From Agaricus subrufescens (lineage: Eukaryota; Basidiomycota; Agaricomycetes; Agaricales; Agaricaceae): 64,000 nucleotides of DNA. Every line of letters starts with the position of its first letter. Within the stretch, counting starts at the first letter, position 1. Of this stretch, positions 1 through 11,531 are shown one piece after another. Below the pieces are notes generated by a model. It was not told the DNA's origin. It did no database searches and was given only the letters and a program-made list of their open reading frames with translations. A program made the position numbers and the translations under genes. The stretch spans positions 2,852,001 through 2,916,000 of the forward strand of contig CM057058.1 of the NCBI GenBank assembly GCA_029945375.1, written 5' to 3'.

Positions 1-1579
1 TCGGCAGTGACACGAGGTTGGTTGGCCTCAAACCAGGATTTTTTGGTATTGAGATCCTCGACGACACGCGTCACATCGGCTTGCGAATCAGGTGCGGGAA
101 TGGATAAGGCAAGGAGAGCGGACAAATGATGAAGGGGTATGTTGAGTTTATCGGATGTTGGTGTGGTCGGCGAAGCATCATCTGCGGGACTGCTGATGGC
201 TTTGGATGCACCTCCCTTCTTTCCTTTCTTCCCCTTCCCACCAACGAAGTAGTTGTCTTCGTCTTCGCCCTTCTTTTTTCGGACCACTACACCATCCGGA
301 ACAGCATCAACCTGCCTAATATCCAATTTGGGCACACCAGAAACCTCAGTTTTAGTCACAAGCGCAGAGCGTGACTTGAGTGCAGCGGTGGCAGGTGCTT
401 TGCCCAAGAAGAAGTCGATGAGAGTTTGGCAATCCTCAATTTGTGTCTGGAAAGCAGGCATCGAAGCCTCGTCGCGTACTCGTTGAGCAATTTCTAGTTT
501 CTTTTCGGCTTCTTCAGCCGCACGTTGGGTTCGCATTCGTTCAGCACGTCGAGCACGGTCCTCAGTGACCTTGGCCCAATGCTTGTCATGAGCATCGCGG
601 TACGCCTGTTGTCTCTCGCGCTTCTCGGATAGAAGATTTTTGATCTGGTTGCCCAAGTTGTCACGTTCCTCGAAGAGTTTTGCTCTGTTGGCGTAGGATT
701 CATCACTCTCCTTTTTGATTTCATCAAGTTCGGATTTTATGGCTTCGAAGCGGTCAGATATGGCTTTAGTTTCGGGGTCGTCAACTTGCTGTTTGATCTC
801 GTCTATTTGCCCGCGAATACCATCGATAGCGTCTTGTTCTGGTTGAAAGTTCTCAACGACGCGTCGAGTACGTTTAATTTGACTAATCTCCTGAAGAGCA
901 CGTTTTTCATCAGCGAGCTTCATATTTCCCGATTCAATTTGTTTGTCAAGGTACCTATCAAATATAAATGTGAGAAATAATTGAAAACGGTATTGGGTAA
1001 TAATACGTACGCAATGCGGTCATCTATTTCAGATACCGTCTTGAAGGGAACTTTTGCTTTTTGGGCTTGAAGTTCTTTGATCTAAGACCGAAGGAAGACA
1101 AGTAAGCCTACATGGACAAATTATAGCATTGCAAGTTTAGATGGTACCTTCTTTTGGAGATTCTCCTGGAGCGACTTGATCTGTTCTAACAGCTGGCCCC
1201 TGTTAAGCTTTTTGGAGGACTGTTGTTCCCGAATTTCGTCTAGCTCAGCCTTGAGCTTGTTTTTCTTTTCGTTACCCGCATTGCCCTGCGTAGCGAGGTT
1301 GATTTTCTCTCGGACAGCATTCTGAGGAGTAGGGGGTCACTGGGGAGTAAAGGAGACGACTTGGAGGGAGCGTACCATTAAGAGTTGAAGGGCGTCAACC
1401 TCAGACTTTATTCTGTCCTGCTCTCTTTCATGTGCCTGCTTGTCAGGCTTCCCTCCCGGGAGAAGGACGACCGACGTGTCCACTTTGTCAACGGCAGCGG
1501 TGGGTGGCGCTGAGTCGTTGGAAGCGGGGGACTTTTGCTTGCCGTTGGCGGCGGTGGTTTTGGATCTTGGGACAGGCAT
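1..1579 (-). CDS. BFR1: BFR1-like nuclear segregation/mRNP coiled-coil protein (3' truncated)
   Basis: Four exons are visible on the minus strand: 1579-1376, 1321 to about 1152, about 1082-1011, and about 953-1. The protein runs off the window start, so its C-terminus is missing. The N-terminus (MPVPRSK) is basic and Ala/Pro/Ser rich. It is followed by a KPDKQAHEREQDRIKSEVD segment and then a long heptad-rich coiled coil with many K, E, Q and R residues. The order of a short basic head, the KPDK motif, the coiled coil and a late Lys/Gly patch (GGKGKKGKKGG) matches the fungal Bfr1 family. Yeast Bfr1 associates with polysomes and mRNPs at the ER and affects nuclear segregation and secretion. 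The start was chosen because the ATG gives the conserved basic head. Exon 1 ends in a clean GTACGC donor. The coiled coil alone would be non-specific; the KPDK motif and layout carry the call. Confidence 0.8.
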
Positions 1580-1688
1580 GGTAGGAGAGGCTGCGGAGGG
1601 GATGAGAACGGAAGGTGAAGTGGAAAGGTTCGAAAGTGAGGAATGATCGTGTGAAAAGACTAAGGCACGGAAATATTATTATTTTATG

Positions 1689-2434
1689 CTACAGCACCAG
1701 CCGGGTGTCTAGCTTCTCTACCTCCTTGCAGCACTCCCCGTATAGCTCCAGATACTCCTCGTCCTTCTCCTCCACCGCCCCCTCTTTTGGCTTGCTCTTG
1801 CGCTTCTGGTTCGGACAGACCATCACGCAGCTCGTCGGTCGCTTCGTTGAGCTGATGTGGCCAAGCTCCTCCTTTGAGGGCACAAAGACATAGGGTATTT
1901 GTGCCTCCTCACTGAGCACGGGCAAGTGTGAGATGATGTCGATGGGATTGATGTCTGCTGCTAGCACAAGTAATCTGTGTGGGCCTCCGTTATTTCCAGC
2001 TTTTGCAAATGTATACAGGAGTAACATACCCTTTTTCGCCCTTGCGAATGCCTTTCACTACCTCTTTGACACCACGTTTGACATGCCGCGCTTTGGACCC
2101 TAATCAACACAGCTTGAGCGATATATACCTAAACCAAATGCACCACGCGCTGACCTTTTTTTACGACCTTGTGAAGTTTCTTGAGTAGTTTCTTTTGTGC
2201 GAGCGGTCGTGCGAGAGGTGATAGTTCCTCTAATGCTATCGGAACCTCAACCTTTTCCTCTCTTCTCTCTTTTTTTGATTTTTTGGGTGAAGCCTGAGTA
2301 AATATGCTTTTAGAATTAGTTTGAAGGCAGAAAGACATATAACAGTTTACGTCTTCCATCTCTACGTCCTCGGCTTCTGGAGCGGCCTCCTTGGCCTCCC
2401 TATGTTTCTTATCCTTTTTCTCGGACTTGCCCAT
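1689..2434 (-). CDS. NHP2: H/ACA snoRNP protein NHP2 (L7Ae/eL8 family)
   Basis: Four exons can be joined in phase: MGKSEKKDKKHREAKE..., ASPKKSKKERREEK..., SKARHVKRGVKEVVKG, and LLVLAADINPIDIISHLPVL to the stop at 1689. The core SKARHVKRGVKEVVKGIRKG followed by LLVLAADINPID is the L7Ae RNA-binding fold, and the RGVKEV helix contacts kink-turn RNA. The acidic and lysine-rich N-terminal extension is longer than in yeast Nhp2, which is common in basidiomycetes. NHP2 is a core component of H/ACA snoRNPs, which guide pseudouridylation of rRNA and snRNA in the nucleolus. The later IPYVFVPSKEELGHI strand is also typical. Snu13 and eL8 are related, but the RGVKEVVKGIRKGEKG signature and the C-terminal length favour NHP2. 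Confidence 0.9.
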
Positions 2435-2725
2435 GGATGATAATTTGGGTGGTTGTGGAGGGAAATTTAGATCAAGTGTGATGTCACATCAATGCTTTGT
2501 GACAACCTGGTTCGTCTGTGTTCCATATATACATTACAACTGGCAGAGTCGACTGAGTGTCGATATACGAAGGATCTTTGAGAGCAAATACATGTACTTG
2601 AGCGCAGATATAGGCCCCGTGGTCAGACAATAACTTGATGACAACCTTACAGGATTCATGGCAAGTTCATTTCAACCGCCTCTCAATCTCGATCGATTGA
2701 AACAGAGCCAGCGCATTCAATGTAT

Positions 2726-4128
2726 CTAAGATCCAATCATTGGACCAGATTCCGTATCATCCTCAAGGAAGTAAAGACCTTCCTCGTTTCTCAACAAGTT
2801 CAGAAACACCCAATGTACTCCACGCATTTCCATGTCGTACCACCAATTGATTGCAATCGTCATCTCATTCGCTTGTTGGACGTAATGCCACCAACCCGCG
2901 GGGAGATACAGCGTTTCGCCTGGTTTGAGGCAAACATGGTAGGGCTTCACATTTGCTGGAAGGCTTCCCGGTATGTTGGGGTCCGTGACAGAAGACCAGC
3001 GCACTGGCGGTACATCTACGGACGGTATGACTTCCAGAGGTTGCGATGATGAAGATCTTCCAAATTTAGCATGCGGATAATGTTTCTCTGCAAAATAGTA
3101 TTCATGAATAGCTGATAGCAGAAGTACGCGTAGGACACCAACCGTTCAGGCACCAGCCGTCTGAAGGCGATAGTAGAGTAAACCGTTTTTCTCCCTTCAC
3201 GACTGTGTAGATATTTTCGTAGGGATCTATACTAGTGATTAAATATCACCGTGCACTATTCTTGACTGTAAAAAGCATAACTTACCGCAGTGGATGCTGG
3301 TGGTGCTCCTTCCCTCTCCAATCCACAGGTTGACAGCGTCGGGCTTACGACCTACGAAAATGTTTAGATACGATTGCGGACTCATATCCAGGAACAAACC
3401 AACCCAAAGCTTCTGTGCACCATGGAACCTCGCTCGGGACGTCTTCCCTTAGATGATCATACTCCGAAGGGGAGTGGCCGCCCGTAAAGTACTCGGAAGA
3501 ATACAAGTTACCGTTTTGCGACTGAAGGTAATAAATATCGGAACAGTCATCTAACGTTTCAATTTAATACTCAAACGCCCGTAACGTCGTAGATCCCACC
3601 TTCACCGGTCAGTTTTGACAGTAGGTCCCGCATAGTCATCTGTTCAATGTGGGGTTCAACAAAATATAACTCATTGTCTGCTCCTCGAGTAATGGCGTCT
3701 GCACGTCTGAAGAGTCTTTTTCGTCGAGAAACCTGTCAATTGATACCGGTACAGACTGACCCGTTGGGAGTAACAGCGACTGAGATCTGCGCATCACCCA
3801 TTTTTTGCACGAGGTATTCATTTGTCCACTTGTGTGTGGCGGGGATATCGAAGCCTCAAAGAGAGAAATATTTTCACTGAGTGTCCAGATAGAATCCAAG
3901 GTGCGTACCTTTGATAATGACAGGTCGTGCGATATGAATGAGACGCGAAAACTCGAGTGCAGTTGGTGGTTGATCTAGTGTCTGAATATGATTTCCATTG
4001 AGATCTGGAGATTCACATGAGCGATAAAAAAGCTTTCGGGAACCTAAGAAACAACCTCTGTATTCATCAGAGATCCATTGTGCAAGCCCTTTCTTGAACT
4101 TGTTAGCCGAGTGTGCTTGTTGTGACAT
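2726..4128 (-). CDS. JmjC-domain (cupin-like) hydroxylase/peptidase, JMJD7-like
   Basis: This is a multi-exon gene. The N-terminal exon (MSQQAHSANKFKKGLAQWIS) leads into PPTALEFSRLIHIARPVIIKG, the usual entry to JMJD7-type domains. Splicing at about 3296 to 3227 creates SIHCDPYENIYTVVKGEKRF. This supplies the Fe(II) HxD pair, here His-Cys-Asp, and the PYENIY motif. The distal iron histidine lies in LYLPAGWWHYVQQ, followed by the hallmark NWWYDMEM. Family members are 2-oxoglutarate/Fe(II) oxygenases. Human JMJD7 hydroxylates lysine in DRG GTPases, and protease activity has also been reported. The last exon ends at the stop at 2726. Internal exons between 3620 and 3340 were placed only roughly. 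The gene is divergent from ELG1 across 270 bases. Confidence 0.85.
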
Positions 4129-4398
4129 ATGAGGACGAAATTATCTTATCGAGATTTCATTTCCGCACGTGATGCAAAACAGCGCGTCGGCTCATCAGAT
4201 TCACGCGTCTTGCTACGTCAACTACAGCTCACTTGCGACACCCCTCCTCTCCCCCTCTTAAAGAGTATATATATGACCGTGATGAGCGATGAAAGAAGAA
4301 AACCTACGTTACCCAGGACCAAATCAAACAAAAATCAGGCTGTCGTAAGTCCCTTTCCGATACGTTGACGGTGGCTATTTCCAATCCCGAGTTTCGTT
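4129..4398. promoter_or_regulatory. Divergent promoter between JMJD7-like gene and ELG1
   Basis: This 270-base head-to-head spacer holds a CACGTG E-box at 4166-4171 (context GCACGTGATGC) and an alternating TATATATAT run at 4266-4274, about 125 bases before the ELG1 start. Both are seen directly; their function is inferred. Confidence 0.5.
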
Positions 4399-6979
4399 AT
4401 GAAGAAAGGACAGAAAACGTTATTGGATATGTTTGGACGCAAGCCTAGAGCTGCCCATTCACAAACAGATGGCTCATCGTTTCCTGAACAACCCCGGGTT
4501 AGCGCCTCTAGCAAGGGTGACTCCGATGTCGAGCTAAGCATGGTGTCCGATAGCGGTACATCACAGGCGTTATCTCCAGCTGCGGTTTCCGACTCTTCCC
4601 ACGTACCGCTGTCAACTAGTCAAAATTCTACAAAGAGACCCGCTATCGGGAACCGGGGACACATTCAGCCAGAAACAAACACCATTGAATTAGGTGACGA
4701 TGACGTCGTTATTGAAGCTAGTCCCCAGGGCAGTAAGGATACACCTATTCTTGTAGAGACATCTCCTATCGAGCCTGACCAAGGCTCTAAAGAAGAAGCT
4801 CAGAGAGTCAAGCCTAGGAAACCTCTTCATCCCTTTTTTACTCTGACAAGTGGAACACCGAATGTGACCACTCAAACGTCACCACAGCGCCGCCGCACAC
4901 GGGAACTGGAACCTGCTTATCCGAATCAAGAAAGCCAACATGTCAAAGGTCCCCAGTCGCTCTATTCCCCCGCTGTTTGTCCCTTCCCACGTCGAACGCG
5001 CAAGCAAACCTCCGAAATGTCCGAAAGACCCCAACAGGATAGTCCCAATGTACCCTCTAATTATTTATCACCACATGAACAATTCAAAGAACCGAACGGC
5101 GGCGTAAGTTCGCCAACGATAGATCCCAAGACCCATATCACGTCCATCAACCAGACTCATTTACAAGATCATCCTGCAATAGCGCGACTGGTTGATGCAA
5201 CTATTACGGGTGATATCCCGTCTTCATCCTCACAACTATGGAACGAGGCTTGGCGTCCGCGCTGTGCAAAGGAAGTTCTAGGGAATGAGCAATCTGCGAT
5301 GTATCTACGTAACTGGCTATATACATTGGCGCTACAATTGGACCCTGCCCTGCCAGAGGAATCCAGCAAGAAGTTAAAGAAGAAGAAGTCAAAGACAAAT
5401 AAACGGCCTCGGGTCGTTCGAGAAGTACCCAGAAAGAGGATGCGGAAGGATGGCCTAGATGGGTTTGTGGTTGAGGACGAGGAGGAGGAATTGAATATTC
5501 CGCAAAACTGGGAAACGGTGGTTGACATGGAGGTGGACGGATCCTCTCAGAGTTCTGGGTGGCATGAAACATCAGTTTCATCTGCATCAGACGTACCGGA
5601 ACGCATCAATGAACAATTACACAACACGATACTTTTGACAGGACCTTCCGGCTCTGGGAAAACAGCGGCGGTGTTTGCATGTGCCGAGGAGTTGGGTTGG
5701 GAGGTGTTCGAGGTTTATCCGGGTATTGGGAGACGAAATGGCGCAAATGTTGAAAACCTCGTGGGAGATGTCGGCAAGAATCATCTCGTGAGGAGAAAAC
5801 AACAGGAGGTGACATTGTCAGATGGTGCAAGATCACCAGGGGTGGATGATTGTGGAGACGCTAGCAAGATTGTTGTCGAAGAGGAGGCTAAGGGGGCGTT
5901 TCGACAATCGCTGATCTTGCTTGAAGAAGTTGATTTATTGTTCAAAGATGATGTGAATTTTTGGCCAGCGGTAACGAATCTCATTCGAAGCTGTCGGCGG
6001 CCCGTCATTTGCACATGTAATGGTAAGTGGTATTATTAGCGACTGAACTCGTTTTTGATCGGACGTGTTGCAGATGCATCGCTCGTGCCACTGGAGGAGC
6101 TACCCCTCCAGAAAGTGTTGTGTTTCGAACCTTGTGATCCGGAGGTCGCGACCAGTTATCTTCAAGCACTGACATGCGCGGAGGGATATTCAGTGGCGCC
6201 CGAGTTTATTCGAGAAGTATACTCCGATACATATGAGCTATGGGGAGCGGACAAACCGAGCGATAGGAATCTAGCGGCGATCTGCGGTGGACTACCCCGG
6301 TTTGACTTGAGAAGGGCGATTCACAACCTCCAAGTCTGGGGCAAGACGGGAGGTGGGGAGCGGATAGGCAAGGAAGACGCGAGCTGGAATGATATGGATG
6401 ATTGGCAATGCAATGTCGGAAGCCTAGGGCTGATCAGCGAGCTTGCATCCTATTTAGACAGCTCGGTGCTGGTTCCTGTGGAGTGGCGGAGAGAGGTAAG
6501 CGAAATGGACAGATGTGCCGACATGACTGATGAATGGACAGGGATCATTGTGTGAGGCATCTGCAGATGATGAGAATGGACATGCGGTACTGTATGGGTC
6601 ACCAAGGGAGGGTGATGGGAGTTGGAGCGACGAGATGGCAGCCGAGGCCACACGGTGGGCACACGGCAGGGCAGGGCAAGGGACGCAACTGATGTTCCGC
6701 GAGCAGGAGGCGTACAGGCGGGCGACAGGGCGGGAAATGCAGGCACGGGGGGTGATTGGGAGGGCGCGGGAGGGGGAGATATATATGGAGTACGTGCCGT
6801 ACGTGCGGGGGATGGTGGCGCAGGCGCGGGCCCTCGGGGGCGGGGCGGGGCGGGCGACGCGGAACAGCAGCCGGCGGGCGGGCTGGGAGGCGGTGCGGGG
6901 CCTGGGCTCGCGCGGCCAGGAGGGGCTGGCGGAGACGGGGCTGGCAACGTGGGGTGGCGGTGCGGTGGCGGTGGTGTAG
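4399..6979 (+). CDS. ELG1: Elg1/ATAD5-type AAA+ ATPase, PCNA-unloading RFC-like subunit
   Basis: Three exons, 4399-6022, 6074-6495 and 6542-6979, join in phase to give 827 residues. The N-terminal third is disordered. The extreme N-terminus reads [12 protein letters not shown], a degenerate PCNA-interaction box. Acidic-hydrophobic patches such as DDDVVIE and DTPILVE resemble SUMO-interaction motifs. The AAA+ core has an entry motif ([17 protein letters not shown]), a Walker A ([12 protein letters not shown]), a second helix with [10 protein letters not shown], and a Walker B ([10 protein letters not shown]). The lid follows in exon 2 with [18 protein letters not shown]-terminal collar-like part ends [13 protein letters not shown]. 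Elg1 replaces Rfc1 in an RFC-like complex with Rfc2-5 and removes PCNA, including SUMO- or ubiquitin-modified PCNA, after replication. The EEVD Walker B and the N-terminal motifs separate it from Rfc1 and Ctf18. The last exon is unusually GC-rich. Confidence 0.9.
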
Positions 6980-7047
6980 TTTGCAGCTGTTTGCGGCCTC
7001 GCCAATATATCCTGTTTGGGCTCCCGGAGGACTTTCACATCTGCCCC

Positions 7048-8776
7048 ATGGCTCCGTCCGACGGCGCAAGCAGCAGCGCATCGCCGGGCCTCCCGAGCCG
7101 CCTCTCCCCGCTCGCCCCCCTCCCCCCGCTCGAGTACCTCCAGAACCACCGCCGCGGCTCCATCACCGACCCCTCCCTCCACGCCGCCCCCATCCGCCAC
7201 GACCCCGACCCCGACATGCCCCCCGACGCCGCCCCCAAGTCCCCCTACCTCTTTGCCGACCACAGCAACCACCGCCACCACCACCATCACCACCACCACC
7301 ACCACCACGCCGAGAACACCTCCCCCCACCTTCGCAATCTCCTGCGCTCCCCCTCCCTCGAGCCCCCCGCCCTCGATCCCCCTTCCCGGTCCAAACAAGG
7401 TTCGTCACTCCCGCAGCCACGCTCTGTCTATATCACCCCCCTCATGCCCTCCCCCGCAGGCCGAGATTCCACCCACCCCGATAGAAATGGCCTTTCCCGC
7501 CCCCACCAGCGTGACACTCTCCCCTTTGACTATAACATGCGCAGGCACTCCATCGCCACCGGCCAGCACCCCCACCCCCACCCCATCCTCCCCCCGGTCG
7601 CGCATGGTATCAAGCGCAAAATGTCCATGGACCGCACCGTTTTTGCCCCCGTCGGTGAGGAACCCGACTCCCACCTAGTCGGCCCCGGGGTCCCCAGCGT
7701 CATGGAAGTGGACTCGGAAGCACCCGCCCCCAAACGACGCGGATCCGCCATAGACACCCAGCGCATCGCCCAACTCAGCCTCAATGACAGGCGGGGCTCC
7801 ACCGACTCGCGAGGGACCCCCATCCCCTGGTGGCACGAGCGCCGCGACTCTGTCTCCAATCCCTCTAGCTCAAGTTACAGCTATTCCGGTGGTGATTCCC
7901 CCCATGGTCGGCTTCCAACAAGCATCGCGGCTTTCACGTGGCCCAGTTCACAATCCAGTGATCCGTCGACCCCCACACCGAATGGAACAGACCCCAACAC
8001 GCCCAATGTTTCCCGGCAGTACGACGCAAGCCCCTCAAACACGATCCCCCCATTGAATTATCCTCCCGATCGACGAATGTCCGTCCCTGATACGCTCATC
8101 TCTCCCAGTGGTGCACACAAAAATCTCCGATCCCGATCACGTCCCCCTTCACGGCAAAGTCACCTCGCTGAGCCAGTCGCCCGAGCCAACTCGGCGCAGG
8201 ACACTGGTCCCCTTCCAGGTTCAGCCTTCGGGAAGAAGGAGACAGGTGCAACCCCTTATTCCCGCTCACCGGAACTCAGGGTGTCACATAAACTTGCCGA
8301 GCGGAAGAGACGGAAGGAGATGAAAGACTTGTTTGATGAACTCAGGGACCAACTACCCGCCGATCGTGGTATGAAAGCCAGCAAGTGGGAGATTCTGACC
8401 AAAGGTTCGGTTCGCAGACTTCAGCTACACATATGGGCCGCTTATCACTCATCCAGCGATCGACTTTGTGGTCCATTTGAAACAATCTAACCAAGATATG
8501 GTGCGAGAAATTGACCGCCTCCGACAGGAACTCGATATAGCCCGAGGCGGTTCTGGCTCTATTCCCTCTTTTCAACCTCCCAATCCCCATGTTGTCTACG
8601 GGCAGGTTCCCATTGTCTCCTCACAAGGCTCACATCTACAACCTCCCCTCCCCGGTCCCAGTCAGCTGTCCCTGCCTCGACAGCCTACTCAAAATACCTA
8701 CCCTTCTATCACCTCATCCCCGTCGCGCCCTTCGCCCAACGGCGGATTCCATCGGTCAGATGGCACTCCACCATAA
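7048..8776 (+). CDS. Basic helix-loop-helix (bHLH-zipper) transcription factor with polyhistidine tract
   Basis: Exon 1 is 7048-8404 and exon 2 is 8457-8776. The intron uses a GTTCGG donor and rejoins KWEILTK to [10 protein letters not shown], giving about 558 residues. The first 400 residues are Pro/Ser/Arg-rich and disordered, with an eleven-histidine run near residue 80. The DNA-binding part is [17 protein letters not shown], a short loop and helix 2. The His-Glu-Arg triad at basic positions 5, 9 and 13 predicts binding to CACGTG. A short leucine-heptad helix ([15 protein letters not shown]) follows. The start is the first ATG after the ELG1 stop; the frame is open upstream to about 6622, so a longer form cannot be excluded. 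A 60-base stretch at 7400-7459 begins GTTCGT and ends GCAG, and is in frame whether or not it is spliced. The specific target pathway is unknown. Confidence 0.8.
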
Positions 8777-9416
8777 AAGGAACCACTCCAAAACACGTAG
8801 CACTGGACAATCACTTTTTCGTCCATTCCTTTCACATCATCACGTTTCCGCCCTGTTGTCATTCACATTGTAAGGTTATTTCTGAGTCATTTGTTTTCTC
8901 TTTGTCTTCCTTTCTACCTTTGTTCTCTTTCCAGCTACGGAGAAAACGGGATCGAATAGTATCCGCTTGACCTTTCCTAAGTCTGTATTTATAGGAGATG
9001 CTGCATCACTTTGGCCTGACAATTGTTCAATGGCAAACTTAGAGATTTTTCCCTAGCGTTGTCTTTTTCTTTTTTACTTTTGTTGTGGGCCCTTTCCCAT
9101 CCTATTTATACCCAAGGCTCGTGTAGACGCAATCAGTCACCAGTATTGAATACCCGATGTGTTCCGTTCCTTCGACAACCTCATACAGAGGGTTCTAATT
9201 GCAAGCGAACAGAATTCTATTCGGTACACATAATACTTACGATCTGCTTTACGATGTTCATGATGTACATGTGACAAAAACACACAATTGTCACGGCTGT
9301 CACATTTGTCAGCGTGCGTCCCCGCGTGAGGGCGACTGACTCCTTTGTACATTCCATACTTATACCCCCCGCCACATTCATTCCCCCCTCCGCATTCCCG
9401 CTAACCGAATCCCGCA
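8777..9416. other. Intergenic: bHLH 3' region and TFIIF alpha promoter
   Basis: This 640-base spacer between tandem plus-strand genes is pyrimidine-rich just after the bHLH stop. It has no ORF with recognisable coding character. The last 60 bases before 9417 are C-rich (CCCCCCGCC-type), which is common for fungal housekeeping leaders. Confidence 0.4.
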
Positions 9417-11531
9417 ATGGCACCAAAGCAGCCGTCGATGGACCTACTCTTTCATCCGAAGAAGAACAAGAAACCGGCGCAGCCGCCACCACCGCGCAAG
9501 ACGCCACCCACACCACGGCCCAAACCCGCACCTGAGAAGGAAGATAATGGCGAGCTGCAGCTCCCGGACTGGCCCTTTCAAGAATTCCGACTCCTCTCGT
9601 CTGCTTTAAATGGGTGGAAATATGACGTGATGAAGTTCGACTCGCGCAAAACGATAGATGTCTCGAAGTGGGCGGGACCTGTGAAGCTGAATCGGAAAGA
9701 CCTGCGCAGAGATGAGCCCGCTGCAGAGGGTGCTCCAAAAGCCGTAGGGCCTATGTTAGGTCCCGACGGCAAGCCTGTCATAGGAACAGATGGAAAGGTG
9801 GTGATGATTGATATGGAAGGAAAACCTATACACCCTACAGATGCCACGGCCTCGCCGAAGGACAAAGGGAAAGGTGCCAATAACGCCGCTGCAACGAAAA
9901 AGCGGTTCCAGAAGAAGACAAAACAGGTGTTTTATGTTCCGGAAGAAGTGAGGCAGCTGAGGAAGGAAGAGAGGTACCCTTGGGTACTAGAAGATTCGCA
10001 TCCTGCAAATAAGGAACTTTGGATTGGACAGCTTGAGGATGTTAGCAAAGCAGATACGCATGCTTTCTTCATGCCAGCGGCCAACGACGTTTTCAAGTTT
10101 GTGCCTGCGCATCGGTGGTACAAGTTCCAGAAAAAGCTAAAGCATAGCCTTCCAACGGACACTGCTGGCGTCGAGCAATTAGTATGTTTAATAAGGATAT
10201 ATAGCTATTTGCGGCTAATACAACGACAACCTGGTTCAGTATACAACGTCGCAGAAACGCGATCCCCAGGCATGGTTGGCTAGTCGTAATGGAGGCAGGG
10301 GACCTTCGGCTTCCACGGCTGCGATGTTCAAGGCAGAGGCTGAGGGAAGGTCTATCACTATCGGAAACTCGCTTGTGCATGACTCTGGGCAGAGTTTGGG
10401 ACCTGGTGGCAGGAGATTAAGAGCTGTCGATAGCGGTGTTGATCGTTTGTTCGGTGACGATGATGAGGAGGAGGGAGGATCGCAGAAGAGAAGGGCAAAG
10501 GAACTCGGAGGTGAGGGTGACATGGATGAGCAAGTTTATGAGGAAGACTTTGCAGATGATGACGAGCATGCTGCACTGGAAGAGGATGATGAGGAAGCAA
10601 AGGAGGCTGAGGTGAGCCTTATTCTATCGGTCTAATTGCAATGAATCTTGACACCTGCCTCTAGGAACGTCTCAAACGAGAATACAGGGCAGCAAATAAG
10701 CATCGTGATGCGGGTATCGATGAAGATGTGGAAGAAGACGATACTCCAGGCATGAGCAAACAAGCCAAGGCTATGCAAAAGCTTATCCGCAACCGCGAAG
10801 GAAACGACGCATACGAAAGCGAAGAGGAAAAGAACCCTTATGCAAGTTCGGTAAGTATCAACTGTTACTTTGCTGATTACGTATGCTTAACGCCGTGGCA
10901 GGAGGAGGAAGAGGAAGAGGAAGAACTGCCTGTTCACACTGGCCCTGCCATACAACAACAACCTCAGCAGGTCGATGTCCGTGCCAAGTCACAAACTCCC
11001 AAACCGGGAGACGGTACTAAGCCTCAGCCTGATGCTAACTCACGAGCATCATCGCCAGTTGGATCGCCGAGTTTGGGAGGTCATTCCGTTGTTGCTAGAC
11101 GGGCTACCAGTCCCAAGGCGCATAAACCAATGGCGCAGAACATCAGCCCCAATGGCAGCCGAGCGACTAGCCCCGTTTCTGGTAATCTTAATGGGATGAA
11201 ATCTTTGAACAACAAACGAAAGGCTGATGACTCGAATGCGAATCCTACGGGCTCTTTTGGACCACCTAAAGCAAAGAAGCGCAGGGAGGTGCTACCTGCC
11301 ACGCGGGAGGAGATGCAGACGATGTTGATCGAATGGTTGAGAACATCTCCAAGAGAAAAGGCTACTACTAGGGAGTGCATCCATCACTTCACGCCTTACC
11401 TCACGGATGCTGAAAAGAAGGCGGAATTTTCAAAGCTGGTTAGGGAAGTGGCGACGCTTAAAGATGGTGTCCTCGCTCTTCGACCGAGTATTGCTTCGGC
11501 GGCACCGTCACCCACACCACCGGTACAGTAA
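9417..11531 (+). CDS. TFG1: Transcription initiation factor TFIIF alpha subunit (RAP74/Tfg1)
   Basis: Four exons, 9417-10181, 10240-10611, 10665-10850 and 10902-11531, join in phase and encode about 650 residues. The N-terminal dimerisation domain is split by an insert. One half is RLLSSALNGWKYDVMKF with the VSKWAGPVKLNRKD segment. The other is KQVFYVPEEVRQLRKEERY, with DVFKFVPAHRWYKF. The central region is acidic and serine-rich (for example DRLFGDDDEEEGG). The C-terminal winged-helix domain reads MLIEWLRTSPREKATTREC...LVREVATLKDGVLALR and in the family binds the Pol II CTD phosphatase Fcp1 and TFIIB. The protein acts with TFIIF beta to load RNA polymerase II at promoters and support elongation. 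The exon phases and both conserved ends make the call firm. Confidence 0.93.

Noticed and set aside
6454..7398. Long antisense frames (up to 314 codons) opposite ELG1 and the bHLH gene
   Set aside because: They are Gly/Ala/Pro/Arg strings produced by the GC-rich sequence, with no domain and full overlap with convincingly coding exons.
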